Assembly (NCBI GenBank): GCA_905250115.1
Contig: CAJNOI010000299.1
Coordinates: 3,813 to 67,812 of the forward strand
Length of the DNA: 64,000 bases
Reading direction: 5' to 3'
Origin: Adineta steineri
Lineage: Eukaryota > Rotifera > Eurotatoria > Adinetida > Adinetidae
Numbering within the stretch: position 1 is the stretch's first letter; each line of letters starts with the position of its first letter. The notes beneath the pieces are model-generated. The model had not been told where the DNA came from. It was given only the letters and a program-made list of their open reading frames with translations, and made no database searches. Positions 31,064 through 41,704 of this stretch are shown piece by piece. A program made the position numbers and the translations under genes.

Positions 31064-34000
31064 ATGATTGTTAATAGCAACATACCAACAGCAACAGCAG
31101 CCACGCGTGTCAAAGAAATCTCTATTCCAATATCTTGCCATTCTCGGAAGCCTTGTGCTTTAGACTGGGCTGAATCAAAGTGGATAAGATGGATTTATGT
31201 TTTGTTTTGGTGGTGGTTAAATCCAATTTTAAATACTGGTCGTAAACGTCAATTAACTGATGATGATTTATTTGATGTGTCATCAAATGATGAATGTGGC
31301 CAATTATTAAACAAACTTGAAAATGAATGGGAAATAAATGAAAACAAATATGAATATGCCAGTACATGGAAAGTAATCATACAAACATTTTGGAAAGAAT
31401 GTTTATTATCTGGTCTCATTTTTTTTCCATTTATTGCTACAAAAATAGCTCAACCACTGCTTTTAAAACAAATAGTCGATACTATTAATGATAGTAATAG
31501 ACCTTCATACGAAGGCTATTTATATGCCGTTGGACTAGGGTTTGCTATTGTTTTGCAAGCACTTATACATCACCAATATTTTTTTCGTGCAACAAGAAAT
31601 GGAATGCATATACGAATTGCACTATCATCGATTATTTATAAGAGATTATTGTCATTGCCGACAAGCGCCATTAGAAAGACAACAACAGGTCAAATAATAA
31701 ATTTAATTTCAAATGATGTTAGTAAATTTGAAGAATTATTTACCATTATTCATTTTATGTGGGCAGCACCATTAGAAGCAATCATTGTCTTCGTTATAAT
31801 TTGGAAGCAAATTGGTATTCCAACCTTATTTGGTTATGGTGTTTTATTACTTTCAGTACCATTACAGTTATTTTTTAGTAAAAAATTTGGAACATATCGA
31901 AAAAGTGCTGTTGAATGGGCTGATAAACGTGTAAAAGTGATCAATGAAATCTTAGTTGGTTGTGAAATCGTTAAAATGTATAGATGGGAAGAAGCATTAG
32001 AGAATATTGTTTGTGATGCAAGGAAAAATGAACTTACAGGTATTCGAAAAGCAAGTTTCATTCGAGCAATTAATATGGGTATTTTCTTTGCATCTTTACC
32101 ATTAATATCGTTAGCCACATTTGGTGGAAGCTGGTTAATGGGTCAAGTATTATCGTCTGCAAATATATTCATGGTTTTATCCCTATTTAGCAATATACGA
32201 TATCCGCTAATAGATGAATTACCTGTAGCTATGGAGAAATTAAGTGAAAGTATGATAGCATCAAAACGTATTAATCAACTCATGAATTTATCTAAAACGG
32301 CTCATACAAAAACTGTTGAAGAGTATTCAAGCAATCATTCTAGTCGTATACCAGGTAGTATAATAATGAATAAAGCATCATTTACTTGGGGTTCTACTCA
32401 ATCTTGTGAATTAATTGACATTGATTTAAATGTAACTAATGGTCTATTAATTGGTATTATAGGAACAATTGGTTCATCTAAATCATCATTTTTATCAGCT
32501 ATACTTGGTGAAATGTCTCTTGTTCAAGGTATTAGTAAGGTAAATGGTAAGATAGCATATGTATCTCAAACACCATGGTTATTTGCTGGTACAATACGTG
32601 AAAATATATTATTTTGTCAACCTTTTAATAAGGAAAAATATGAACGAGTAGTAAAAGCATGTCAATTAATTACTGATTTAAGATCATTTCTAGCTGGTGA
32701 TTCAACAATTATCGGTGAAAAAGGTGTCAATTTAAGTGGAGGACAACAAGCACGTATCTCACTTGCTCGAGCTTTATATACTGATGCTGATATTTATTTA
32801 TTTGATGATCCATTAGCAGCAGTTGATTCATCAGTTGCAAGAAGTATTTTCAAACACTGTATTAGTAATGAAGGAATTTTAAAGAATAAAACTCGATTAT
32901 TAGTCACACATCAGATACAATTTTTATTGGAATTTGATCATTGTATTTTGTTAGATAATGGAAAAATAGAAAAACAAGGTTTATTGAATGATTTATTAAC
33001 ATTAGATAAAATTAAGCAATCTTATCACAATCAACAAGACCATACAAATGAACGTAATCGACGACATAGTAGTATAATCCCTGATTACGATTCTACAAAT
33101 CAATCCGAGATTATCGATGAAACTCGTATTATTAAAAATGAAATATCTGTCGATGGAGCAGTTAGTATCAATGTCTGGTCTAAATTATTTACATCCAGTT
33201 ATGGATGGTTTGGATTAATATTGTTGGTATTTTTAATGTTATTAGGGGAAGGGATTTATGATGCAACAAATAAATGGTTAAGTATATGGTCATCAAAGAT
33301 ACAAATAGAACAACGTAAAACACACTATTCATACATATATTTAGGATTAGTAATTGGTACATCAATCATTGCATTACTTCGTGCTACTTATTTTTTCCAT
33401 TTAATATTGTGTGGTGCATCGACATTACATAATGGTATGCTCAAAGGTGTTTTATATAGTTCATTAAGATTTTATGAAAGTAATCCAGTTGGTCGTATAT
33501 TAAATCGATTTAGTAAAGATCAACAAGTTATTGATGAACTATTACCAAAAACATTTTTTGAAACAATTCAATCACTCATAATGGTATTGGGTTGTATTGT
33601 TATTGTTGGGATGTCTAATCCATGGATTTTATTAATATTAGTACCTATTATTCCATTATTTCTATGGTTGAGAAAATATTATTTAGGATCAAGTCGAAGT
33701 CTTAAACGATTAGAAAGTGTCAGTAGAAGTCCAGTTTATGCATTATTTGCATCGTCATTAAGTGGATTAATGACTATTAGAGCATTTCGTGTGCAAAATG
33801 AATTTACAAATCTATTTATGGATAAAATCAATGCAAATATACGTGCACATTTTTTATACATTTGTTTAGGTAGATGGTTTGGTTTAAGATTAGATTTAAT
33901 GACATGTTGTTTTACATTTTTGACAGCCATGTTATCTATTGCATTACGTAATACTATAGATGCATCATCAGTTGCATTAAGTCTATCATACTGTATTAAT

Positions 34001-34900
34001 TTAACGTGTCTTTTTCAATGGGCAGTACGTCAATCGGCTGAAACGGAGAACTTTATGACTAGTGCTCAGAGGGTTGATGAATATTCTCACATTCCTTCGG
34101 AACCAGATTTTTACAAAGGACAAATTGAACCACCAGTGAATTGGCCAATGGAAGGAAAAATTGAATTTAAAGATTATAAATTAAGATATCGTCCAGAACT
34201 TGAACCAGTATTAAAAGGAATTGATTTGGAAATTATTCCACAAAATAGAATCGGTATTATTGGTCGTACAGGTGCTGGTAAATCGTCTATATTTCAAGCA
34301 TTATTTCGATTAATTGATAAGTCAGCAACAGAAGGTGAAATTTTAATTGATGGAATTGATATAAATACAATTAGTTTGAATGCTTTACGATCAATATTAA
34401 ATATTATTCCACAATCTCCTATATTATTCAGTAATACACTTCGATATAATTTAGATCCATTTAAACATTACACAGATGAGCAGTTATGGGATGCATTAGA
34501 AGCTGTTCAATTAAAAACAAAGATTTATGAATTAAAAGATCAATTAAATATACAAATAGCAGAATATGGTAGTAATTTTAGTGTTGGTGAATGTCAATTA
34601 ATATGTATAGCTAGAGCAATTCTAAAACCAAGTAAAATTTTATTAATCGACGAAGCAACAGCACATGTTGATACAAAAACAGACGAACTAATTCAACAAG
34701 TTTTACGTGAAAAATTTTTCAATCAGACTATTTTAACAATTGCTCATCGTGTGAATACAATTATGGATAGTGATAAAATTGCTGTCATGAAGAATGGATT
34801 CATCGACGAATATGATATACCTAAAGAAATATTTAGGAAACAAAAAAAATTAATCATTGAAATGAAAAATGACAATAAACTATCGTCCGTATCAATGTAG
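31064..34900 (+). CDS. ABCC-family (MRP4-like) full ABC transporter, intronless
   Basis: 1278 residues in a single exon from ATG 31064 (the frame upstream has no ATG). Layout is TMD1-NBD1-TMD2-NBD2 without an N-terminal TMD0, as in short ABCCs such as MRP4. NBD1 has a deviant Walker A GTIGSSKSS (about 465; Gly to Ser before the Lys), signature LSGGQQ (about 556) and Walker B IYLFDDP (about 575). Like other ABCC NBD1s it has Asp instead of the catalytic Glu. NBD2 has a canonical Walker A GRTGAGKSS (about 1065), signature-like FSVGECQ (about 1171), Walker B ILLIDEAT and the H-loop AHRVNT. It should export organic anions or conjugates across the plasma membrane. Absence of introns over 3.8 kb is striking beside the intron-rich neighbours and suggests retroposition or loss. 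Confidence 0.95.
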   Translation: MIVNSNIPTATAATRVKEISIPISCHSRKPCALDWAESKWIRWIYVLFWWWLNPILNTGRKRQLTDDDLFDVSSNDECGQLLNKLENEWEINENKYEYASTWKVIIQTFWKECLLSGLIFFPFIATKIAQPLLLKQIVDTINDSNRPSYEGYLYAVGLGFAIVLQALIHHQYFFRATRNGMHIRIALSSIIYKRLLSLPTSAIRKTTTGQIINLISNDVSKFEELFTIIHFMWAAPLEAIIVFVIIWKQIGIPTLFGYGVLLLSVPLQLFFSKKFGTYRKSAVEWADKRVKVINEILVGCEIVKMYRWEEALENIVCDARKNELTGIRKASFIRAINMGIFFASLPLISLATFGGSWLMGQVLSSANIFMVLSLFSNIRYPLIDELPVAMEKLSESMIASKRINQLMNLSKTAHTKTVEEYSSNHSSRIPGSIIMNKASFTWGSTQSCELIDIDLNVTNGLLIGIIGTIGSSKSSFLSAILGEMSLVQGISKVNGKIAYVSQTPWLFAGTIRENILFCQPFNKEKYERVVKACQLITDLRSFLAGDSTIIGEKGVNLSGGQQARISLARALYTDADIYLFDDPLAAVDSSVARSIFKHCISNEGILKNKTRLLVTHQIQFLLEFDHCILLDNGKIEKQGLLNDLLTLDKIKQSYHNQQDHTNERNRRHSSIIPDYDSTNQSEIIDETRIIKNEISVDGAVSINVWSKLFTSSYGWFGLILLVFLMLLGEGIYDATNKWLSIWSSKIQIEQRKTHYSYIYLGLVIGTSIIALLRATYFFHLILCGASTLHNGMLKGVLYSSLRFYESNPVGRILNRFSKDQQVIDELLPKTFFETIQSLIMVLGCIVIVGMSNPWILLILVPIIPLFLWLRKYYLGSSRSLKRLESVSRSPVYALFASSLSGLMTIRAFRVQNEFTNLFMDKINANIRAHFLYICLGRWFGLRLDLMTCCFTFLTAMLSIALRNTIDASSVALSLSYCINLTCLFQWAVRQSAETENFMTSAQRVDEYSHIPSEPDFYKGQIEPPVNWPMEGKIEFKDYKLRYRPELEPVLKGIDLEIIPQNRIGIIGRTGAGKSSIFQALFRLIDKSATEGEILIDGIDINTISLNALRSILNIIPQSPILFSNTLRYNLDPFKHYTDEQLWDALEAVQLKTKIYELKDQLNIQIAEYGSNFSVGECQLICIARAILKPSKILLIDEATAHVDTKTDELIQQVLREKFFNQTILTIAHRVNTIMDSDKIAVMKNGFIDEYDIPKEIFRKQKKLIIEMKNDNKLSSVSM

Positions 34901-35242
34901 AATATAGTTGCTTATTATTTTTGTAATGCTGTAATATTAATTCTGTAAGAAGAAAAAAGAACTTTATAATTGAATTATATGATAAAATCTAGTAGATATG
35001 TTTTTATGAATTTTTAATAAAATCGATTTAAAGCATCTCTGTATCGATTGCAAGGGGTTGGTGAACGATGAGCACAAATAGAAATAAGGGTGTGGATGTG
35101 TTGAATGTGGACGAAATCATACAGTTAGCTAAGGTCCATACCTACACCCACCCACACCCGTTTTCACGAAGTAACAATAAAACTTTAATTTGAGTTCATT
35201 TAAAAAAAAAATTTAAGTTTATTAAATATTTTCACACAAAAA
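34901..35242. other. Convergent 3' interval with a GT-rich foldback
   Basis: Contains the ABC transporter 3' UTR with a polyadenylation-like ttaataaaatcg near 35015, the foldback at 35088-35160, and A-rich sequence flanking the end of the F-box gene. Confidence 0.5.
35088..35160. repeat. Short GT-rich foldback, copy 4
   Basis: Left arm gggtgtggatgtg, right arm ctacacccacccacaccc. Between them is gaatgtggacgaaatcatac, which partly resembles the spacer of copy 5. The right arm is preceded by ccatacc, as in the half-sites at 3866 and 16739. Confidence 0.65.
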
Positions 35243-36918
35243 TCATTTCCATTCTATATAAATATTATCAAACACACGTTTAATTTTATAATCAGAAAAG
35301 AATTTTTTAAAATGAATCATTCTCTTTAAATTTTCAACTAATTTCTCATCCGCTACTACAACACGAAAACATAATAATCGAATGTGATGACTATATTTAG
35401 TATTAATTTTCATTAAAATCTTTGGTATATTGACTTCAATATCCATATGGTTTGAAAAATCTACTTTAAGATATGTCATACGAGGGCACTGGTCAATTAG
35501 AAAATAAATATCTTCTATTTGATTCATTTTCCTAAGATAAACTTTTGTAATTTGATTTTGACATGTTACCATAGGAAGAATTTTTCTCTCTTCATTAATC
35601 ATATTTGTTAGATTTGATAATCGTAAAGAAGAAAGTTGTAATGAATCAAGATATGGTAATAAATTCAACATTCTAATCAATTCGGTCGAAAAAATTTCGT
35701 CGTTAATTTTCAAATGATACACTTCTCCTGCAGTTAAAATACGTCGCAAATAATACCATTCGTCAGCATAACAAATAATCGTGAGAACAATTTGCATAAA
35801 TTTCGATGAATTAATCATATTATATTGTGAATCATATTCAAACCATCGTTTTCTAAAAAGAATAAGTTTTAAGTAGAAAAAAAACATTCCGTTAATATAC
35901 TTATATGGATGAATTGAATATATGAAGATGTCTAAATGAATTTCAGTTTCGAATATCCATTGTCGTTCGATCCAAAATGATGAATTGAAACTATTTGATG
36001 TACTCATATGCCTTTTATTTCTATGACGATGTTCACGGAATTCACATGTGAAATAAAGTTTTTCTAATTGAGATAAATATTTCAAAATGAATTTTTTCCA
36101 ACGATCAGCATTAAGATAATTCATATCTTCAGCTTGACTTTCAAGAGATAAAACCTTTAATTTTGAATGTATCTTTGTAATGAATATTTCAAATACATCG
36201 AATTTAAGATCAGTTTCATATATAGCAAGATATGTTAAATTTGGTAATATTATCGGCGACATAGATCCAACATTGAAAGTACTAGATCTTTTATGTGTAA
36301 AACTCAAATGTTCTATTTGAGTTGTATAAGAAAGTATTGAAAAAAGATTATTTAAAGTGATTGAATGATTCATAATAAGATATTTAATATTATTGATTTG
36401 TTTATGAATACACAATGGCATGGAGACAGACACTTCGGGTTCCATTGCAAAAAATCTAATATATTTCAATTTTGGTAAATCAAAAATGGATCGATAAATG
36501 TCGGTTAAATCTGCTGAAATATTGTCTATGTTGATAGTTAATGAAAACAGTCGAGGTAAATGAATTAATTTAGAAAGCAATGCTATTAATATATCTGGTT
36601 TAATTGAATGAAAAATAAGAGATTTAAGACGAATAAATGACGAATCGAAGTTGAATAATGAGATCATCTTCGTATGTTTTGATGATAAAAAATGAATGGA
36701 AAGTATTTGATTGTTATTAACACGAATCATTTGTTCAGATGTTGATCGACGAAATGTAATTTTAAATAACAGAGATGAAGAATTAATAAGTCTTTGAAAA
36801 CGATAATTGAGATTAGAAAATGCTTGATGCATATGATAAGCACCAAGATAATCGAAGATTTCATTGAATAATTCATTAGGTAAATTTTCGATTGAACTTA
36901 TCGAGTGAACAATGCTGC
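35243..36918 (-). CDS. F-box protein with degenerate leucine-rich repeats (start exon unresolved)
   Basis: One long exon of 35243-36918 follows an acceptor TTTTTATAATAG. It begins SIVHSISSIENLPNELFNEI then FDYLGAYHMHQAFSNLN, a clear F-box helix set, and continues for over 500 residues rich in Leu/Ile with recurring LKxLSL and LPxLxYL patterns, that is, degenerate LRRs. The ATG at 36832 lies inside the F-box, so the true start is in an upstream short exon I could not fix. Such F-box/LRR genes form a large bdelloid family and act as SCF ubiquitin-ligase adaptors, with the LRR part choosing substrates. Leu/Ile content and the lack of transmembrane segments fit a cytosolic or nuclear protein. Confidence 0.75.
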
Positions 36919-39577
36919 CTATTATAAAAAGAATAGAAATAAATTTCCATTTACTCTAAAAATATTTTACTTCTCTTTTCTAACGATTGATTATAATTTA
37001 ATTTTTGTTTGTCTTTATTCATTTGTTTGATAGAAGATTCGATATGATTTAGAAATATGTAAAATACTTGCCGACTATTCCTTATTAATGAAACAAGAAT
37101 AATTAGCAAATTTTTTATGATCTGATCTTGCTAGAGTTAGTTACCTTGAAGAAATTCTCAATGGTATTGTAACAATCATTGGCCATCATGCTTTATCTGT
37201 GTGACCGCTTGACCGGACATTGACCTTTTCTCTCATTGTTCTCTCATATGCAATCACTTCTTCATGAGTTGTATTTAATAAAGAAAGGTCACAGTTGGGA
37301 AGTATACAAATGCCGCTCAACACCAACATATTCCAAGGATAGATGTGGATGTGAACGAATACCATACATACATTCAATACCACATCCACACCCTCAAGAT
37401 TAGGCAATACTCTATACCACGATATATGAGAAATACAGAATATTCTCTTTCTTTTGTACCTTTAGGAAGCTCTACCCCCTTTATAAAACATACGTTTTCG
37501 AAAAAAGTCGAAGTTGATTTTCCATTACAGGAAGATGTGCTGACGTCTCCTCTTTCCAAAACAGTCGGATTTCAGAGTACTTTCTCAAAAAACTCAGACA
37601 TCATACTACCATAGTTTTTTAGGTATCTTCGTAATTTTTGTTGTTTTGTTTTGAAGGTCTCGATGAGAGGAAACTTTTTAACAACCAGTTTTTTGTACTC
37701 ATTTTAAGACCTGTCTATGAAAATACTCATAAAAAATCAGTAATATATATTTTAAAAATTCTGTGTGATAAAGAGGTGCGCACTGGCATGGACTTTAATT
37801 TGAAACCGCTTCGAGCTCTATACTTCGTCCTGAGACGGAGTTATATCGATTTTTCTACAGGTCAAAAATCACCTATGAGTCAGCTACAAATCCGGTGTGG
37901 TACGACCTACTGAGCTGACATTTTTACCAGTAGCGTATCTCACCAAGACCACTCATCCCTGAGAATTTCAGATTAAATAGACCATCCTAAGTGAAAAATC
38001 GTTGGTAAGGGGAGGGGGAACCTTAAGAAAAACAAACCAAGACAGTAGACAATAGGAACAATAAAGTTATTACAACATGATCGATGGTTATTACATATAT
38101 TTACTCATATAATACGTCAACAAATATTTCAGGAGTTTTAAAATTAAAACAGTATCCAAGCTCCACGTTCACGCATGCAATAAACACAAACTTTTTGCGA
38201 TCTCCATAGATCATTGAAACTTAAGATACTTCGAAGTACTTCAAACTACTACTCAATATTTTAATTTACCTTTTGACTTGTTGTTTGCTTTCCTTCTTCA
38301 GCTCGACATCCACCCACTTAGTCTATGTGGTGTTTTTCATCTGCTTTAACTCACAACTTCTGGATATTAACATGCAACAAGATGTCGAAATTTGTCAATG
38401 ATTAGACAACTCAAATATATTTAAAAAGGTAGAAGCACAAATTATTTAGTAATCCAGCAGTAATATTCTAGTAACTTGTATATCCGTTTTTCAATAGTAT
38501 CAGAGTCAATTAATATATGCTTGTAGGATTAAAAATAATTTCAGTTGATAATTTAAGATGATGTTCATGCATTTTCGTTGCATTTATAGGAAAATTCCAA
38601 GTTATCTATTATGTTGTATTAGTCATCATAGAAAATAAAATACAAACTAATTTTCTTTTTTCCTTCTTTCTTCCATTATGCTTCTTCGTTAAGATGAATC
38701 ATTCATTTCGTTTTCTTTCATGCTCTATATTTGAAATTACCGTGCAATGACACGTATAACTACATTTATTTGAAAAGTTTAAGCTCTTACAAATTTCTAT
38801 ATGGAACAAATAAAACGTTTATGAAGTTGCAACTTGCATAATTATGATAATTACAACACTGTAAGTCAACAAAATAAATTCTATATGTAGGTTGGGTGGG
38901 CGTGAGTAATTACATTGTTTTACATCCTCACGTACTTTGTCATCCTTATAAAAGACGGATTCATTTTTTCGGAGTGAATGTTGAAGAAAACTACAAATAA
39001 CTGTAACCCTATTTTTGCTTATACGATAATTTCTTTGTTTAGTTCTGAAATAAGCATTATGAAATGTTACATTCGATGCACAATACTGAAACAAGTTGGA
39101 AATTCTTCTCACTGTAATTCGTCTTCACTTTCCAACTTGTGATGCAGATAGTGCATGACGAATTGCATTTGCTCTGTCTTCCTGTCGATCAAATGATTAA
39201 TTTTATGACTTCGTGCATCATTAATTTTTCTCTCGCTGTGTATATTTATTTCAATTGATGTTCTGTATCTTAAAGGTAAGTGATAGATAAAATCATGACT
39301 CTGAAACATTTATTTTCAATCTATAATAAATTGTAATGTAGACAGTTCTATCCAAAAGAAGTCATGACTTATCATGATAGATAAAAATCTGTACAGAGAA
39401 AATATGGAAGAATGTCTAACGCTGACGCATTTTGCTACTAATGATTAATAGAGGAAGTTGGTAATTTCTCTACATCATACTAATTTTATGTACGGCCCCC
39501 GTTGTATGAATTGTTTAAAGAGAACAAAGTATTGACAACGTTCGAACATATTTCAAATATTTTACATCATCAACAAA
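36919..39577. other. Long gene-poor interval
   Basis: About 2.6 kb. The left end must contain the first exon of the F-box gene. A GT-rich foldback is at 37341-37395 and a lone GT-rich half-site (ggttgggtgggcgtgag) at about 38890-38906. Open frames at 37345-37614, 37638-37913, 38819-39112 and 39109-39309 have no recognisable motif. Somewhat GC-richer sequence at 37750-38000 could be a decayed element. Confidence 0.45.
37341..37395. repeat. Short GT-rich foldback, copy 5
   Basis: Left arm agatgtggatgtg, right arm ccacatccacaccctc, 26-base spacer. The gatgtggatgtg/cacatccac match is close to perfect. Confidence 0.65.
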
Positions 39578-40256
39578 ATGCTTGCAAGTCGACCACGGTT
39601 TCAACGTAGACCAAACCCTCGCCTACGGATTCAACCACGACCGCATCATCGCCCTCCGATTGGTAATGGTCGATCAGTATCACTCATCGAGTACAAGTGG
39701 AAATCAATTTGGCCATGTCGCATTTCTACTGTCCTTGGTGGTTTGATTATATTTTTTGCTGTCGTTTTAATCGTTCTAGAAATCGCTTTGTTGGGTAAGT
39801 ACATTACTGTAACAATGTGAACTGCCACGTTGACACTCATAATCTATCTTGAAAGAAAATTTTCAATGACCCGATTTGAGTATCTAATATTCATCACAAA
39901 ACAACAGTTTAAGTGCTCGATTTTTTTGGACGGTGATGTTTAGTCATCGATACTATTTCTGTCTCGAATTGTTATCATTAACAAGTGTGGATAAGAAATA
40001 TATATAGCACAAGAAAACATAAAAATGAGTGATTTGAATTAAATGAAGTTTTCTTATTGAATACTGAGACATTAATCGACCAGATGATAATACATATTTG
40101 ATATAATCAGTATTCTTGAAGCATGAGTGTCGAACCATATGACAGTACCGAGTTAGATAAAGCAAATATATTTATATTCCAAATCGTGTTCTACTTTAGA
40201 GTCTAATTATTCTATACATGTTTAAGGCATTATCGGAAGTGTGGTAAATGGCGGCG
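39578..40256 (+). CDS. Basic membrane protein (tetraspan-like), truncated by assembly gap
   Basis: Exon 39578-39794 codes MLASRPRFQRRPNPRLR onward: an Arg/Pro-rich cytosolic N-terminus of about 50 residues, then a hydrophobic span (ISTVLGGLIIFFAVVLIVLE), ending in phase 1 at a GTAAGT donor. A possible second exon from 40227, in the right phase (GIIGSVVNGG), runs into the run of N. The pattern resembles bdelloid MS4A/tetraspan-type proteins with several spans, but only one span is visible. The remainder is lost in or beyond the gap. Confidence 0.5.
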
Positions 40257-40356
40257 NNNNNNNNNNNNNNNNNNNNNNNNNNNNNNNNNNNNNNNNNNNN
40301 NNNNNNNNNNNNNNNNNNNNNNNNNNNNNNNNNNNNNNNNNNNNNNNNNNNNNNNN
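40257..40356. other. Assembly gap of 100 N
   Basis: Exactly 100 N, the conventional size for a gap of unknown length. Two genes of opposite strand both run into it. Confidence 0.99.
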
Positions 40357-40384
40357 TTTTTTGTTTAATATTAAATTTATTTAC

Positions 40385-41704
40385 CAATAATAGGTACAGT
40401 ATCAGATGTAGCTGGAACTTTTTCAGCAACCATAAGCATAAACACAGAAAATGCAACAAAACATGTTAAACCAAGTGTCACTTTTTCACCCGAAGATGTT
40501 GGTAACCTAGAAATAATTAGAATTTTTCTTAAACGAAAAGAACTTATTTTTCTTACCAAAATGACATACAAGTTAAACATGAAAGCATAGCACATGGAAT
40601 TATCACATTGAATACATAATATAATGGACGACGACTAATATGAACACCATAAACTAATTCTCCATATGTTTTATTATTCTTTGATCTAATAGAAAAACAA
40701 AATCCTTAGTATAATTAAGAAATACTTATGGATTCTCAAATGTCTTCTAGGAAAAAGATACAATATTCCCCTTTTTTTTTGTAACTGCATTATAAATATG
40801 ATTATACACAATCGATTAAGAAGATTTTCATTCAATTGAAAACTAATATTAATTCAATTTTTACGCCAAAAAAATAAATATGAAATATTAACCTCCATAC
40901 AAGACCTTGTTTAACATCAAGTATAGCCCAACCACTATTTCGTATACTTTCAGATTGTTGTTGTTCACTTGTACTTGAAACAAGTTCATAATTGATCGAT
41001 GATATATCATATATCCATGATGCAAATTTAAGGCCACATACTTGTCGATCAAATGGAAAATATTGAATATTTACTTTACATGTTGTACGTAATTTCATCA
41101 ATACAGGAAAGACTACTTCACCTGTATGATAAACCATAACATAAGGACCTATAATATTGAACATGAGTTATTTAAAATAGATTCAAAAACTAATATACCA
41201 TTGACAACACCTTGTGTTGGCGAATCACTTGAAAGATCAAATGCTGAATTATAAATATAACTATCTGGTAACCAAATACGATGTGATGGTAATCGTATAC
41301 CGCGAATTCCTACATATTCTGATTGGTTCCAGCCAAGGTTTTCGTCTATCCATTTTTGTTCAATACGTACATTTGTTGTTAAAATTTGTGTTTTTTCTTC
41401 CTAAAATAACAAATCTGTATATTTATAAAGACAAAGTCATCTATTACAAGCTCAAATAATTGAGTAATTTCCATTCGAAATGAAATGGTTACTACTGCTT
41501 GAGCATTAATAACTGGTCTTACACTTGGTTCATAATATTGTAATAATCTTTTTATCAGTATTTGTTCAGTCGTACATTCTATGTTATAAAATAGATTACA
41601 CGTATAAAATAATACGAAAAAAATCAAGTTAAAAATAAAAAATATTTACCGACAGAGGAAACAATAAACATGAGCAATAATAATAATACGAAAATTTCAC
41701 TCAT
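40385..41704 (-). CDS. Cys-loop ligand-gated ion channel subunit, nicotinic-like (3' end lost at gap)
   Basis: Six exons on the minus strand: 41704-41650, 41578-41448, 41400-41199, 41148-40893, 40685-40557 and 40506-40385. The start is a signal peptide (MSEIFVLLLLLMFIVSSVEC). The extracellular domain has the typical QILTTNVRIEQKW, LPDSYIYNSA, and the Cys-loop CKVNIQYFPFDRQVC (13 residues between cysteines). TM1 is YYVFNVIIPCAMLSCLTC and TM2 follows GEKVTLGLTCFVAFSVFMLM with the Glu of the inner ring, indicating a cation channel. The loop-C vicinal cysteines of alpha subunits are absent, so it would be a non-alpha-type subunit. TM3, the cytoplasmic loop and TM4 are missing; the last visible exon ends in a donor just before the N run. 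Confidence 0.9.

Noticed and set aside
37345-37913. Plus-strand frames of 89 and 91 codons
   Set aside because: No motif, no convincing splice signals; the first begins inside a foldback.
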